Shown one piece after another: positions 31,291 through 42,946 of a stretch of DNA of 64,000 bases; positions within the stretch are counted from its first letter, which is position 1; every line of letters begins with the position of its first letter. The notes under the pieces are model-generated. The model was not told the DNA's origin, searched no databases, and worked only from the letters and a program-made list of their open reading frames with translations. The position numbers and the translations under genes were made by a program. This stretch comes from Rutpela maculata (taxonomy: Eukaryota; Arthropoda; Insecta; Coleoptera; Cerambycidae): the NCBI GenBank assembly GCA_936432065.2, contig OW386293.2, positions 64,254,265 through 64,318,264 of the forward strand. Reading direction: 5' to 3'.

Positions 31291-31751
31291 AAATTCCCAA
31301 AAAATACTACGGGTCCATTTGTGGTATAAGTTCTCTGCTAGTGTGTTAAAGCGTGCAGACTGTATGCTGAGTATTTTTGACGTGTCTAGTGCATCGAGAG
31401 ATTACAAGTTTTTTCGACGTTTATAAAGCCCACGGATGGTGTGAGAGGCCATCCTGAACCGCTTACAAGCCCTACAAGTGTAAGCAACCCCACCGGAACG
31501 CTTTCGGTGAGTTTTTTCCAATAAAACTTTAAAAGTGACAGTGACATTATATTTTAAAAACTATTTCCGCTACTTCCGGCATCCCGCCGGAAATTTTTCC
31601 GGCAATATAACCTACAAATAGTACTACATAACCTAAAAACAATTTAAGACATTGGTACCAACCTAAACATTTTTCAAAAACCAAAGTCCCCAGAGAAACA
31701 TTGGAACCAAAAATTTGACAGCTATCACTTCCCCGACCGATTTAGGCATTG
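31291..31751. other. Non-coding spacer
   Basis: No gene recognised. Contains a short perfect hairpin near 31590 (GCCGGAAATTTTTCCGGC). Confidence 0.5.
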
Positions 31752-32066
31752 TTATTATAGTGGAGTCGATTTAGTCAATAAAATAGCGACGTTGGGAAAT
31801 TTTTCAAGATGGATGCAGACCCTGCGGAAATTGTTTGTCATGGCGAGTATAACAAAACCCAAATCTTGATTTCCAAATAGGGGCGGAACCGTGTTTTATC
31901 GGCCGAAAAGGGGTTTCTTGGACATTTTAAGGGTCAAATTTGCAGTTTTAATTTTTTTTACCACTTAAACAATTAGTTAAGGAACGAAAATAGTTTATTC
32001 TTAATATTAAAGGAACCTCCAGTTTAAATTTGGTGAAGATCAGACCATCCCCCTCTCCTGATATGC

Positions 32067-32133
32067 TACTGCTGCTCCTCGTTGCTCGAACTGGACTCGA
32101 ACAGTCCAGTTCGAGCAACGAGGAGCAGCAGTA
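32067..32133. repeat. Perfect 29-bp palindrome arms
   Basis: Arms 32067-32095 and 32105-32133 are exactly complementary (TACTGCTGCTCCTCGTTGCT...), loop CTCGAACAG. It would form a strong cruciform or RNA hairpin. Confidence 0.92.
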
Positions 32134-32135
32134 GG

Positions 32136-32196
32136 CAGCTTTCAGCGAGAACCTGAAGATGGCAGATGGGATTCTGCCGAAACGTCGTTTAGACAA
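32136..32196 (+). ncRNA. Hammerhead-like motif, module L (degenerate)
   Basis: CTGAAGA at 32153-32159, helix II GGCAGA/TCTGCC, GAA at 32079+100 (32179-32181), then ACGTC giving A15.1, U16.1 and cleavage-type C17 at 32186, and helix I GAAC/GTTT. It departs from the consensus by an extra U after CTGAAGA and by a short helix I, so activity is doubtful. Confidence 0.4.
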
Positions 32197-32297
32197 GTGG
32201 CTCCAGCATGAGCCTATCAAATACGTGGGAAAACACCCGGAAGTACACCAACACTTCATTTAACACCCGCGAAAACCTAAAAAACAACATATATATT

Positions 32298-32437
<140 letters not shown>

Positions 32438-32546
32438 GTGAAATATGATTTGAAGGAAACAACTACTAAGCGGGCAAATACCCCGACCTGCATTGAATTA
32501 CACCTTCAAATCGTGATCAGTAACCAACTATCATTTGTCAATTCCT

Positions 32547-32599
32547 AACCAGACATAGACCGGTTTCGAACTTATGTTCTCATCAGTATGCCATAGGTT
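32547..32599 (-). ncRNA. Type I hammerhead ribozyme, unit 1
   Basis: On the minus strand: AACC, UAU, GGCAUA, then CUGAUGA, helix II GAAC-AUAA-GUUC, GAA, ACC-GGU as a loopless helix III, C17 (GUC, cut site between 32558 and 32557), UAUGUC, U, GGUU. Helix I pairs GGCAUA with UAUGUC (6 bp, one G-U), then an internal loop, then AACC with GGUU. All core positions are present: C3 to A9, G12-A14, the A15.1-U16.1 pair, the G10.1-C11.1 pair and C17. The internal loop in helix I and the helix II loop are where tertiary contacts form in known type I ribozymes. A self-complementary helix III implies action as a dimer, as in newt satellite and retrozyme hammerheads. Confidence 0.82.
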
Positions 32600-32911
32600 A
32601 TGGAACAGACAAATAATAGTGGTCAATTTGCTAGTCTTATACAAACTAACGCAAATGGAGTGACGGTGAGAGGTAAACTCTCATATGGTCAGATGCTACT
32701 ATACGTCGGACATAATCACATATGTCTCTGTGGCGTATAGCGACTTGCAAAGCAAGTACCAAGAGCGGCGACCTCTAGCCTTAGTGGGCTATACTCACTG
32801 TTTATGAAATAGGATTTGAAGGAAAAAAATACTCAGTGGGCAAATACCCTGACCTGCATTGAATTACACCGCAAATCGTGATCAGTAACCAACTATCATT
32901 TGTCAATTCCT

Positions 32912-32967
32912 AACCAGACATAGACCGGTTTCGAACTTGTTATGTTCTCATCAGTATGCCATAGGTT
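32912..32967 (-). ncRNA. Type I hammerhead ribozyme, unit 2
   Basis: Same core and helices as in unit 1, with cut site between 32923 and 32922. The only difference is a 3-nt longer helix II loop (AUAACAA). Conservation of every core base in both units, with change confined to a loop, supports function over chance. Confidence 0.82.
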
Positions 32968-33256
32968 ATGGAACAGACAAATGATAGTGGTCAACTTGCT
33001 AATCTTATACAAACTAACGCAAATGGAGTGACGGTGAGAGGTAAACTCTCATATGGTCAGATGCTACTATACGTCGGACATAATCACATATGTCTCTGTG
33101 GCGTATAGCGACTTGCAAAGCAAGTACCAAGAGCGGCGACCTCTAGCCTTAGTGGGCTATACTCACTGTTTATGAAATAGGATTTGAAGGAAACAAATAC
33201 TCAGCGGGCAAATACCCCGCCCTGCATTGAATTACACCTTCAAAGCCGCATTGTTG

Positions 33257-33376
33257 CCCATCTGCCATCTTCAGGTTCTCGCTGAAAGCTGCTCCTCGTT
33301 GCTCGAACAGTCCAGTTCGAGCAACGAGGAGCAGCAGTAGGCAGCATTCAGCGAGAACCTGAAGATGGCAGATGGG
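33257..33376. repeat. Long palindrome, about 52-bp arms
   Basis: 33257-33308 is complementary to 33315-33376 apart from a 10-base bulge (near AGTAGGCAGC). It includes the same CTCCTCGTTGCTCGAAC core as the palindrome at 32067 but extends through the CTTCAGGTTCTCGCTGAA region. Confidence 0.85.
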
Positions 33377-33400
33377 ATTCTGCCGAAATGTCGTTTAGAC
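33341..33400 (+). ncRNA. Hammerhead-like motif, module R (degenerate)
   Basis: Same layout as module L (CTGAAGA, GGCAGA/TCTGCC, GAA, then ATGTC). Helix III is reduced to A-U and a U-G wobble. Confidence 0.35.
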
Positions 33401-33829
33401 AACAATGGCTCCAGGAGGAGCCTATCAACTACGTAGGAAAACACCCGAAAGGACACTAACACTTCATTTAACACCCGCGAAAACCTAAGAAACAACACAT
33501 ATATATATATACGATAAAAAGTGAAAAAACTAAATTTTGGCTATCTTGATCAGATCTCAACCGATTTGGCTGAAATTTGGAATGGAAGTAGTCTTTATCA
33601 CACAAAAATTATTTACCAGATTTCAGCCAAAATATTAAATAGTTTGGCTGAAATTGCAGTTTCAGTCAAATTTTCTGAAATATTCAAATTGAAATATCTC
33701 CGGACCTAAAAGACGGATCGAATTTTGCTTTCTGGCAAAAGGTAGGTTATTTTATGTACTTTTACATGATATAAGTCAAGAATCACTTTTTTTTACATTC
33801 GGTCGTTTTTTAGTCATTTGCACTATATA

Positions 33830-34638
33830 TACAACGTGATCTACCAAGAAATGCGGAAAATAAAATGGTGTGCTAGTCTTTAATGTGGGAAAGCCCATGC
33901 AAAATTTTAGAGGATTCTGAGGTAATTTAGTATATTAAATTATTAGTCAATTTGCGAAGGCACACTACTGATGTTGAGTAAGTCCTGACCTAATTCTGAA
34001 GAGGTCGACGAACTTACTGGTGAAAGAACGTATTCGAGTTGTTTACATTTCCTTAATTGGCATAAAAAGTGAAGTCGGCCGGCGAGATCAAAAAAAGAGG
34101 TCTGCACACGATCCAGCGGCAGGTAATCAACATTGTTGGTACGCTTTCAAGATTATTGGAATTCCAGCGGACCAATTCACTTTTACGAATGAGTTCAAAG
34201 CATGCCGACAAGGCTGGCTCCGTGCCGCTGGATTGTGTGTAGACCCCTAGAGAGCCGCGTTTTTTGCTTCCGGTCGAACAATAGTTACACGGCCGTGTCA
34301 TTGACCGGCTAAATATCTCGTATATCTGCTTGTCATTTCAGCATGAGATTAATGTCTTCGATTTATTTCGGTATTTTTGTAGTGTGATTTGATTAAAATC
34401 AAAAAGTCTCTTCTATCTTATCCAGATTTGCTGTCAGTAGTGTCAATCCCAAGTCTGATAAAGTGATATGGTTGTACCGCGTTACGTTAGATTAGTTGAA
34501 GTCATTGGCGGCGCATTCCTACAAAAAAATAAGGTAATTTTTTTGGTCATTTTTAAAAAAAAATTCATTTTTTTTACTCCTTTCGGTGGAGACAACCTAC
34601 TGTTAAATTTTCCGCATGTCCTGGTAGATCACGTTGTA
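33830..34638. mobile_element. TA-target MITE, full-size copy
   Basis: Terminal inverted repeats TACAACGTGATCTACCA and TGGTAGATCACGTTGTA, extended imperfectly by AGAAATGCGGAAAAT and its complement, flanked by TA. It is 809 bp, longer than the copy at 3020-3686 in the polymerase gene. The small frames inside (34020-34301) have no recognised domain and lie in a partly palindromic region. Confidence 0.8.
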
Positions 34639-34954
34639 TAATATATGTGTACTCAGTGACTATGTGTCCGCGCACTGGTATAAAGCAGAAAACAATTGTA
34701 TTTATTGTTTATAAAACTTTAAAAAACATATATTTTTTATTTGTATAGTCCTGCCTACTGCTTTGACTAGGTATAGATAAATGTATATTATATTATATAT
34801 GTGTGTGCGTGCGTGCATTTATTTCTGTAAGTATGTGAATGTGTTACAATTTTAATTTTTTTTAATTTTTACGTGACTCAGATAGCCGCTTCATGTATAA
34901 TCGAAGGGTAACCGTAGTCTATCTTTTACTTTTCAAAACGAGTGTTTTGATATT
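34639..34954. other. AT-rich interior of the foldback
   Basis: No gene or repeat structure beyond a short (TG/CGTG) run at 34800-34815. Confidence 0.5.
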
Positions 34955-35639
34955 GTACCACGCCTACCTTTTGCCACAAAGCAAATTTTGATCCGATTTT
35001 TAGGTCCGAAGATATTTCGATTTGAAAATTTCAGAAAATTTGACTGAAACTGCAATTTCAGCCAAACTATTTAACATTTTTGGCTGAAATTTGGTTAACA
35101 GTTTTTGTGTGATAAAGACTACTTCCATTCCAAATTTCAGTCAAATCGGTTGAAAACTGATCAAGATAGCCGAAATGTGATTTTCTCAATTTTTTTCGTA
35201 TATATATATTAATATCAGGATGGGGGATAGTCAGATATCCTCCCCAAATTTAAAATTAAGGTTCCTTTAATATTGAGAATAAAAGTATGCCATTTTCTTT
35301 TCTTAACTAGTTGTTTAAGTGATAAAAAAAATTAAAACAACAAATTTGACCCTTAAAATGTCCAAAATACCCCTTTTCGGCCAAAGCATTTTTTGGAATT
35401 TTAAATTTTATTATACTCGTCATGACAAACAATTTCCGCAGGGTCTGCATCTATCTTAAAATTTTTTCCAATCCTTCCCTAAACCAACTCCACTATTAAG
35501 CTGCCTTTTCTATATATTTATTTAATTTTTCCTGATTACTCTTAATAAGGTCAAACATTTTAATAACGATTCTAATAAATATTAAAACGCAATATTACAC
35601 AACACTTTTAATTAAAATTTTTAACTTACCTTTTTGTCT

Positions 35640-35837
35640 GTTTGGTGACTATAATTTACTATCATAAAAGTAATTAGAAAAGTAATTGCTAATTCCTTTT
35701 TTAGAGACATGTACTTTGTAATTGTAATTAGTTCCTTTTTTAAAAAGTAATTTGTAATTGTAATTAGTTCCTTTTTATAAAAAGTAATTTGTAATTGTAA
35801 TTATTTTTAAATTGCAAGTAATTACCCAGCTCTGCTT
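35640..35837. mobile_element. hAT-type terminus
   Basis: Repeated GTAATTGTAATTAGTTCC / AAAAAGTAATTTG phrases ending GCAAGTAATTACCCAGCTCTG, whose complement CAGAGCTGGGTAATTACTT is a typical hAT tip. It ends exactly at 35837, before CTTTCTGG of the gypsy leader. The matching left end is not in the window. 35499-35639 is AT-rich with no feature. Confidence 0.65.
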
Positions 35838-35849
35838 TCTGGAAAAAAT

Positions 35850-37082
35850 ATGAATGAATCAACGCCTTTCCAGTTTTACGACGAGCCGACATCTGTGATG
35901 GACAACGCCTCAAGAGGGTTAGAGAGACCGTGCGCGGAGGATGTACTGGGTAGTTCGGGGGTGAGTCCGATTCCCACTGAAGGAGTCATGCAACCCTCCT
36001 CAGAACAAGTGTTCGCCCAAATGGCAGCAGGTATTGCCAAAGCTCTAAGCGAGGCCACGCATGAGCATAAGTACAGGGCTACGCATGAGCATAAGTACAG
36101 GGCTAGCACCCGAATGTTGAATTTCATGGCTTCGAATACGAAGACCCTGAAACCTTCATTCTCGAAACGGAGGAATTTTTCGTGCGAGCGCGAATAACCC
36201 TGGACAAGGATCGTCTGTATAAGATCACCCAGCAGTTGAAGGACAATGTTAAACAATGGTTCGAGCAGTACCGAATCATGATCACTAGTTACCCGTCATT
36301 CCTCGAACGGTTCAGAAACCGTTATGATAATGGTGAAATACTCACACGAGCCATAGCTAATTTATATGGCGAGAAACAGGGTATCGATGAAGACACGACG
36401 GTGTTTATCACCAGGAAAGTTTGCCTCTTCCATAGAATCGATCCGTTTAAACCGGAGTCGATGAAAGCGACTACAATCTTCAATCAATTAAGGCCCGATA
36501 GAAAAAATGGCTTTAAGAAGCGCCGTAATTTTGGATACGTTAGTGTCGATGACCGAGCAGATAGTCAAAGATATTAAAGAAAAGAAGGATTTTAAGGCTG
36601 TGCATGGTGCCAGTCGTGGTAAGGACCAAGCATCCACATCTACTTCTCCAGCTCGAATAAATCAGCAAAATTTTAGTAGTAACTGGAGAACCGAACAGTC
36701 GGCTTCAGGACGTCCATCCTTCAATTCTTTCAGTGCATCTAGAGCACAATTCAATGGGCCTCCACGAAGAGATAACCCAACGGCACCTAGGGTGCATTTT
36801 TCCAATAATATAAATTCACTGCCCAGAGGGGGTATACCGAGAAGGGGTACCGGAGACGCAGGGAACTCCCGAGTCCCGTACCGCCCTTGCAGATATTGCC
36901 CGACGGAACAGTGGCATTTCCATTCGGAATGTCCGAACAATCCCTTTCGTAATATGAATACGGGAAACCAAGCGGGGGTCAGAGGCAATGGCCAAAGCCG
37001 ATCTGTACCAACCCCACCTATCAGGCCCAACCAAGCTCGAGGCGACCGAGTCGGAAGCCCCGAAGCAAGAAGTTCAAATTAA
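35850..37082 (+). pseudogene. gag: Gag of Osvaldo-like copy 2, frameshifted
   Basis: Three overlapping frames: 35850-36197, 36182-36577 and 36507-37082. A 24-bp direct duplication at about 36058-36105 repeats ATHEHKYR. The middle frame has the capsid-type part (DNVKQWFEQYRI, FLERFRNRY). The last frame is arginine- and proline-rich and ends with a Cys/His box, CRYCPTEQWHFHSEC (near 36885), as in retroelement nucleocapsids. At least two frameshifts. Confidence 0.8.
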
Positions 37083-37234
37083 ATAACTTCGATGACCTTC
37101 CTGATCTTAATTACCTATTTAATGATCACGAAGCCAACATATCTCCCCACCAATCCACACCACTAGAATTTATTAATCAAACCAGCGCCGCTTTCCCTCT
37201 GCCTCGCATCAAGATTATAATTAATAATCGAGCG

Positions 37235-40200
37235 GTGAACGCTTTATTGGATACAGGTTCAACAAGAAACATTATCCAACCTAAATTTTTGAACGACATT
37301 GATCGACTTACAGCTCCCCAAACGATTGTTATGGCTTGTGGCAATGGTTTAGTAGAATCCCTCGGGACTACGACAATAAACGTTAATGTACCAGATGTAC
37401 CCTTCTTGAAGGGTACATCTGGTCTTGACCACGTTTCAAGTCATACAAGAACTAAATGAAGAACGCATACTGGGAGCACCATTTTTATATGCCCATAATG
37501 TCGTTTTCGATTATCAACGAAAGTGCGTTTACGTCGGCACTGAAGATCGAATAACCGTGTTCTGGAATCAGACTGCCTATCAAGAAAGGGGACAATGCCA
37601 ACTTCCCAAACAGTTGATTCTAGAAAACGATACCTTAAGACCTCTATTCGAAGAGTTCGCGGAATTGTTCACAGCGGTACCCACCCAAGCTACCACTGTG
37701 ACTACGAAACATAAAATTATGATTAAAGACGACCGCCCGTTTAATATCAAACCCTATCCTATGTCTCCAACTAAGAAAAAAGTTATATATGACCAGATAG
37801 AAGAGATGCTGAAAGCCGGAGTTATAGAACCGAGTACGGCCCAGTACAGTTCGCCTCCCATTATAATAGAAAGGCCCGGCAAGAAGCCTCGCTTCTGTAT
37901 TGATTATCGTCACTTAAATGAAGTAACGGAAGACGAAGCCTCCGTATTACCCAAAATATACGAGAGTATAAAAGATTTAGGAAACGCCAACATATTTACG
38001 GTGTTAGACCTCAAGAGTGGATACTGGAAAATCCCTCTTGAGGAGTCGTCCAAAAACTATTCCACGTTCACTACATTGGATGGAGCATCTTACCGATTCA
38101 ACGTGATGCCTTTCGGACTGAAGACAGCTCCGTGTACGTTTCAAAAATGTATGGCTAGAGACGTATTGACAGGTTACTTGCATCACTTCTGCAAAGTATA
38201 CCTCGATGATATAATCATCTATAGCGAAAATATAGATCAGCATGTAAACCATCTGAGAGCCGTCTTTGAACGCCTGCGTTTACATAATTTAAAGGTGTCA
38301 CCGGAAAAATGTGTAGTAGCCACATCCAGTATAACCTATCTCGGGCATAAGATAAATGCCAATACCACTCAACCTTTAGGAAAGCACATTCTACAAATAC
38401 AGAGCTATCCTGTGCCTGCGACAAGGCGCCAGCTTCAGAGTTTTCTTGGCCTATGTAATTAGGTACGTGAATATATCCCTAATGTTGCAATAATTACTAA
38501 GCCCTTGACCCGATTACTCTCGAAGGACTGGCGTTACAAGTGGAATACAGAAGCCCAAGAATCCTTTATCCTACTGAAAGAGGTATTAAATCAACCTCTA
38601 GGACTGCACCGGCCAGATTTCAATAAAATGTTCATACTGCAGACGGACGCATCCTTAATAGGATTGTCTGCAGTATTATATCAATTGGGGGATAATGACC
38701 AGAAGCACATCGTCTCTTATGCTAGCAATACGTTATCTCCGACGGAGAGAAAATACCATATTAATGAATTAGAATGTTTGAGCGTCGTTAATTATATAAG
38801 GAAATACAAAATATATTTGGCCGACCGTCCATTTATAGTCAGAACCGACAATCGAGCTTTACTATGGTTAAATAAGCATAAGGACGAGAAAACGAAATTT
38901 ACACGTTGGTCATTATTACTTCAAGAATACAGCTTCACGATAGAACATTGTCCCGGCAAGGAAAATATATTGGCAGACTATCTTAGCAGGAATCCTCAAG
39001 GCCCAGACGTCGAAGCAGACGACGAAGAGGAAAGGATGTATCCACCAAAACCACTTTAGAATTAAATGATCAGGTCAAAGAAGCGCAAACGCATTCCAGA
39101 GATATCCAAGACCAAATTGAACGATGGAATACTCTGATGCGACAAGCGGATAAAACAGAGGCAGAGGTGAAATTCGTGAATGCACGAGAAGTGATAAGAG
39201 GTACACTTTGGACAAGAAGTGAAAATGTTAAAGAGAGATTATACGTACCAAAACGTATGGTCATGAGAGTTATATCTCATTTTCACGACAGACCAGAAGT
39301 AGGTCATCCCGGCCGAGATGAAAGAGTCAGAATCATCTCGGACCGATATTATTTTAATAACTCGTCTCGTTTAATAAACAAATATCTAAATGAGTGCATT
39401 ATTTGCAATTCCGTAAAAAGTAGACAGAAGCAACCGAACGCTCCTTTCAGAAGCCATGCACCTGCACATCCGTTCGAAGTCCTAAGCGTGGATGTAATAG
39501 GACCGCTTTAGCGGACAAAAGATGCAGATAACCGTTATATATTAATGGTGGAAGACGTGTTCAGTAAGTGGGTCGAAGCTAAGGCATTCACGCAAGTAAG
39601 TGGAAAAACCATAGCACAATTTATAGAAGAAGAATTAGTGGCGAGATATGGCGTTCCGAGGATTATCATATCAGACCAAGGAGATCATTTTAATTACGGT
39701 TTTTACGATACGTTTTGTATGCGTAACAACATAGAAAGATTCTTCACAGCAGCTTACCATCAACAGGTCAATCCTATAGAAAGGAGAGTGCAGGAAGCTA
39801 AGAAGATATTAAAAACCTTGTTGTACGGTTTACCTAACGATGAGTGGGATCGTCACGTTAGTCAAATGGCATATATCTTGAGAACAAGAAAAAACGCCGC
39901 TACGGGACATACTCCCAGTTACGTAGTACTAGGCTATGAATTACCACAGATTGGTGATTGGAATATGTTCGCTTATAGGCAAGAGCGCCAAAATCAAGCG
40001 GACATGCCTAGACTCGAAAGAGTCAAAGAAATTCGTAAATACCAAACGAATTATCAGACGCGTTACGCGCCCAAGGTGGCGGTAACGCCTATTGTTTATA
40101 AGGTGGGAGATATGGTGATGGCTAAAAGGATCAGGAAGGATCATTCATTTACGCCATCATGGAGTGGACCACATAAAGTTATTAAGAGGTTGTCCAATGA

Positions 40201-40534
40201 GGTTTACCTCATTCACAAGGGGGTAACTTCAACGAGATTGCATGTCGATGCCATCAGGCCGGCACCTAAGGGAGACCCCGATGTTGAATTGGAATTGTCT
40301 GAAGAATCAGAAGATAGTCCGGATGAAGCCCATCTTAGCGACGACGCTTCCTCATCAGACAATGAGATCGCGCCCAGGTCAAAGCGACGTAGCGATACCA
40401 CACTAGTTCAAATCAATGTTCCCGCAGGTGCTCAAGATGAGCCGAATGTAATAAGTCAAGACCCCGATGATGCTCGAGATGAGCCAGATATAGAAGAGTC
40501 GCCTCTAGATATTTCCGAGGTCGACCACGGCTAA
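37235..40534 (+). pseudogene. pol: Pol of Osvaldo-like copy 2, broken
   Basis: Protease at 37235-37459 (ALLDTGSTRNII), frameshift, then RT at 37425-38462 with FCIDYRHLNE, NVMPFGLKTAPCTF and the catalytic YLDD at about 38199-38210. TAG at 38460, then RNase H at 38505-39059 (LQTDASLIGLSAVL, RTDNRALLWL) in the same frame. A frameshift follows, then integrase: zinc domain at 39295-39420 (HPGRDERV...CIICNS), TAG at 39509, and core to C-terminus at 39545-40534 (IISDQGDHF, HQQVNPIERR). The acidic C-terminal tail after about 40270 is unusual for integrase and may be an added tail. Domain order supports Ty3/gypsy. Confidence 0.87.
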
Positions 40535-41041
40535 TTGCCGTTTTTGCTTTTTTTATATTTTTTCTCAAAATTCTAAGTGGCGATTTGACCTATATACGGT
40601 CGAACCGAAAATGTCAATTTTTATCAAAATCCTATGTAGTAATTCAATCCTTGAACGGATGAATTAGCGATATTAAGTCTACCCCAGGAGCAGACATGGA
40701 AAGACGGCGAACCCGACGCAAGAGCGCGATCCGGTGAGCCTAGCTTCTCAAGGGCGAGAGCCGCCAAGTTCGAGTAATGGACGTAGGCATAAGTACTAAC
40801 CAGTACGAGTTTCTTATGCAAGAAGACACCTTCTATTTCAATCATTTTAAGTCAACAAAATTACCGTATTCCCAATGGAAACTACGAGATGAGTTTCAGA
40901 AGCCGTTCTTCGCCCAAGAAGACGCTTCAATTTTCTTTTTTTTATATTTTTTCCAAGTCGTGATCGCACGCGTATTGTAAGCCGATTTAATCCATCTTAC
41001 GAAGAACCTGTTTTTCTACCATTATTAGTTAACAAAATTCA
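40535..41041 (+). other. 3' internal region of Osvaldo-like copy 2
   Basis: No envelope-like gene or other significant frame. I found no clear polypurine tract next to the LTR start, so this end is altered or uses an atypical primer. Confidence 0.5.
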
Positions 41042-42259
41042 TGTATGAGCATAAAATTTTAGCGATGCACTGCATCCGAAAGGCAAAATAGAAGATTTTG
41101 ACAAAGCCGGCGTAGTGCCGATAAGCAAAAATTGATAAAAATCAATGCACATGTACAAGGCCGGTTTCTCGCATAGAAAGAGTTGGGATTGACTCAGCGG
41201 CTCGCAATTTGGTCGAGCGCGTTGAGTGGTCCAAACAAAGCAATGGTAGGAAAGCCAATAACAGGGCTTTCCAAATGACAAAGTTATAGAGGAAAACGCC
41301 TTGTGCATAAAAAACCAAAAATTCAATTTTGCCTAAAAGTCGCTCGAAGGTGGGTTGCTGCCATATCGATAATATTGAACAACTGCATAGGAGCAAGTAA
41401 ATCGTGGACTGATCGAACGCCATTAAACTTATGCAGTTATAAGTCCTCATGAATGTGTTTGAGTACGTGAATCTCCACGATACAAGAACTTTAAAGCTAA
41501 GTAGTCTCTAGCGAAACTAAATTCATTTAGTAAAACTTTTTTAAGTTAATTTCAGTCAGCCGTAATTATAAATTACAAATAGTCTCAGACTTCTCTAAAA
41601 AGCTCGCATTTTGATTCTGAGAAGGTATGCATGAATCTTTTCTACCTAATCGATCGTTAGCGTGAGCGCTCTCGCTTGTATGGTCTGAAAGTCATTTACC
41701 TTGATTGGGGAAGGCACGATTCTTATCTTGAGAATTTTGTATAACCAATTCTGTTAAATTAACGGATTCTTTGAACTATTGTTTCTTAATTGATCTTGAG
41801 GCCTGTTGACGGTCTATAATCCCTGGAACTTTCGTATAGAAAACCGGATGTGTCGAGTTAATTCGCATTAACGTTCGACCTTCTGGTTGCATTACGGAGG
41901 TTTGATAATGATTTTTGTATGCGTTTTTTGAGAAATAGATTCCGTCATTAACAGACCAAAACGTGGTTTCCACGTACAAAAATTAATCCCTCCGCAGAGA
42001 AATTCTTCGGTTGGGATTTTTTTATGTAAAATTTCAGGAAATTAAGATGTACCTAAACTCCTAACGAGGGAATTTAGGTCCAGAGAGCGTCATTTCCGAT
42101 CTGTGGTAGTGCAGCCTTGGTCCATTACTCGACTATCGAAGTGCATCTTATCTCGAACCCGCCTGGGAGGTAGAAGAACGGGGTAATACGCGACTGGCGC
42201 CCCCTGAGAAATAAATTGGTGTCGCGTCATTTTGAGGCCCGGTAGTGCGTTCTTCTACA
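41042..42259 (+). repeat. 3' LTR of Osvaldo-like copy 2 (1218 bp)
   Basis: From TGTATGAGCATAAAATT to TTCTTCTACA (TG...CA). Matches 102-1324 in inverse orientation along its full length. Confidence 0.85.
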
Positions 42260-42946
42260 TTCTCACCGACCTTTACTACTAGTTCTAGGAGAATTGGGTT
42301 GTGCTCGGTGGAACCATCCATCATGGTGGTGATTTCGGCTTCGAGGGCCACCTCCTTCAGCATCGCAATGTCCAGTACGTCAGGCCTGTGTCTTCCATTG
42401 TCATGGGTCGGTTCGACCGGCCCAAGGACCAATAGGTTGCCATCGTGCTGTCCCAGGAATCGCAGTAGATCCCGTCCTCGGGGGTTTGTTGTCCTACTAT
42501 GCCATTCCGGGGACTTGGCGTTGAAGTCGCCGATGGCCACCGTCTGGGTCTTCGGGGGTAGAACCGCCTCCAGGTCTGCGTCTGTCATCCTGACATTGGG
42601 TGGTTGGTAGCAGGAGACCACTCCGATGTCGCCGTGCCGTGGACACTACTACGGCGGTGGCCTCCATGTTCTCCATCTCCGGGAGAAGGATCGGATGGTG
42701 TGCGATGCTCGTCTTGACTAGCAGGGCTACTCCTCTCATTACTCTTATGCCCTGCCAGTCTTTCCTGTACACCTGGTAGCCTGGGAAGTGGATAGCCTGG
42801 TCCTGTCGCAGCCTCGTCTCCTGCAGTGCCAGCACGTCTATGTTACACCTGGCGAGAAGCTCCTCCACCTCGAGTTTGCGTTCTCGCAGTCCGTTGACAT
42901 TCCATGAGGTGATCTGCAGGAAACCTGGTTTGACCTGAAACATCAT
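42260..42946 (-). pseudogene. Jockey ORF2, endonuclease domain, truncated
   Basis: Starts MMFQVKPGFLQITSWNVNGL at 42946. APE motifs: SWNVNGL (near residue 15), LALQETRL (near 39), then after a frameshift near 42600 AIGDFNAKSPEWHS (near 42510). The catalytic E and D/N positions are visible. Cut by the LTR before the histidine motif. Would nick target DNA for insertion. Confidence 0.82.

Larger units (their letters stand above)
35838..42259 (+). mobile_element. Osvaldo-like Ty3/gypsy element, copy 2, decayed
   Basis: Starts in the leader just upstream of gag (CTTTCTGGAAA, shared with copy 1), with the 5' LTR and primer site replaced by the hAT end. It contains gag, protease, RT, RNase H and integrase in the gypsy order, a 0.5 kb non-coding 3' region, and a 1.2-kb 3' LTR. 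The outer LTR edge at 42259 lies inside the endonuclease region of a minus-strand Jockey LINE. Confidence 0.85.

Noticed and set aside
30570..31349. Long lysine/asparagine/phenylalanine-rich frames up to 152 codons
   Set aside because: Produced by the minisatellite, which stays open in several frames at once.
31948..32259. 103-codon minus frame and its relative at 33271-33498
   Set aside because: Both follow the palindrome/hammerhead-like module on the opposite strand and have no domain. Similarity comes from the module being duplicated.
34020..34301. Small frames inside the 809-bp MITE as a transposase remnant
   Set aside because: No DDE/D or DNA-binding motif, and the region is partly palindromic.
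40535..41041. Possible envelope gene downstream of pol
   Set aside because: Only short frames, no signal peptide, no transmembrane pattern.
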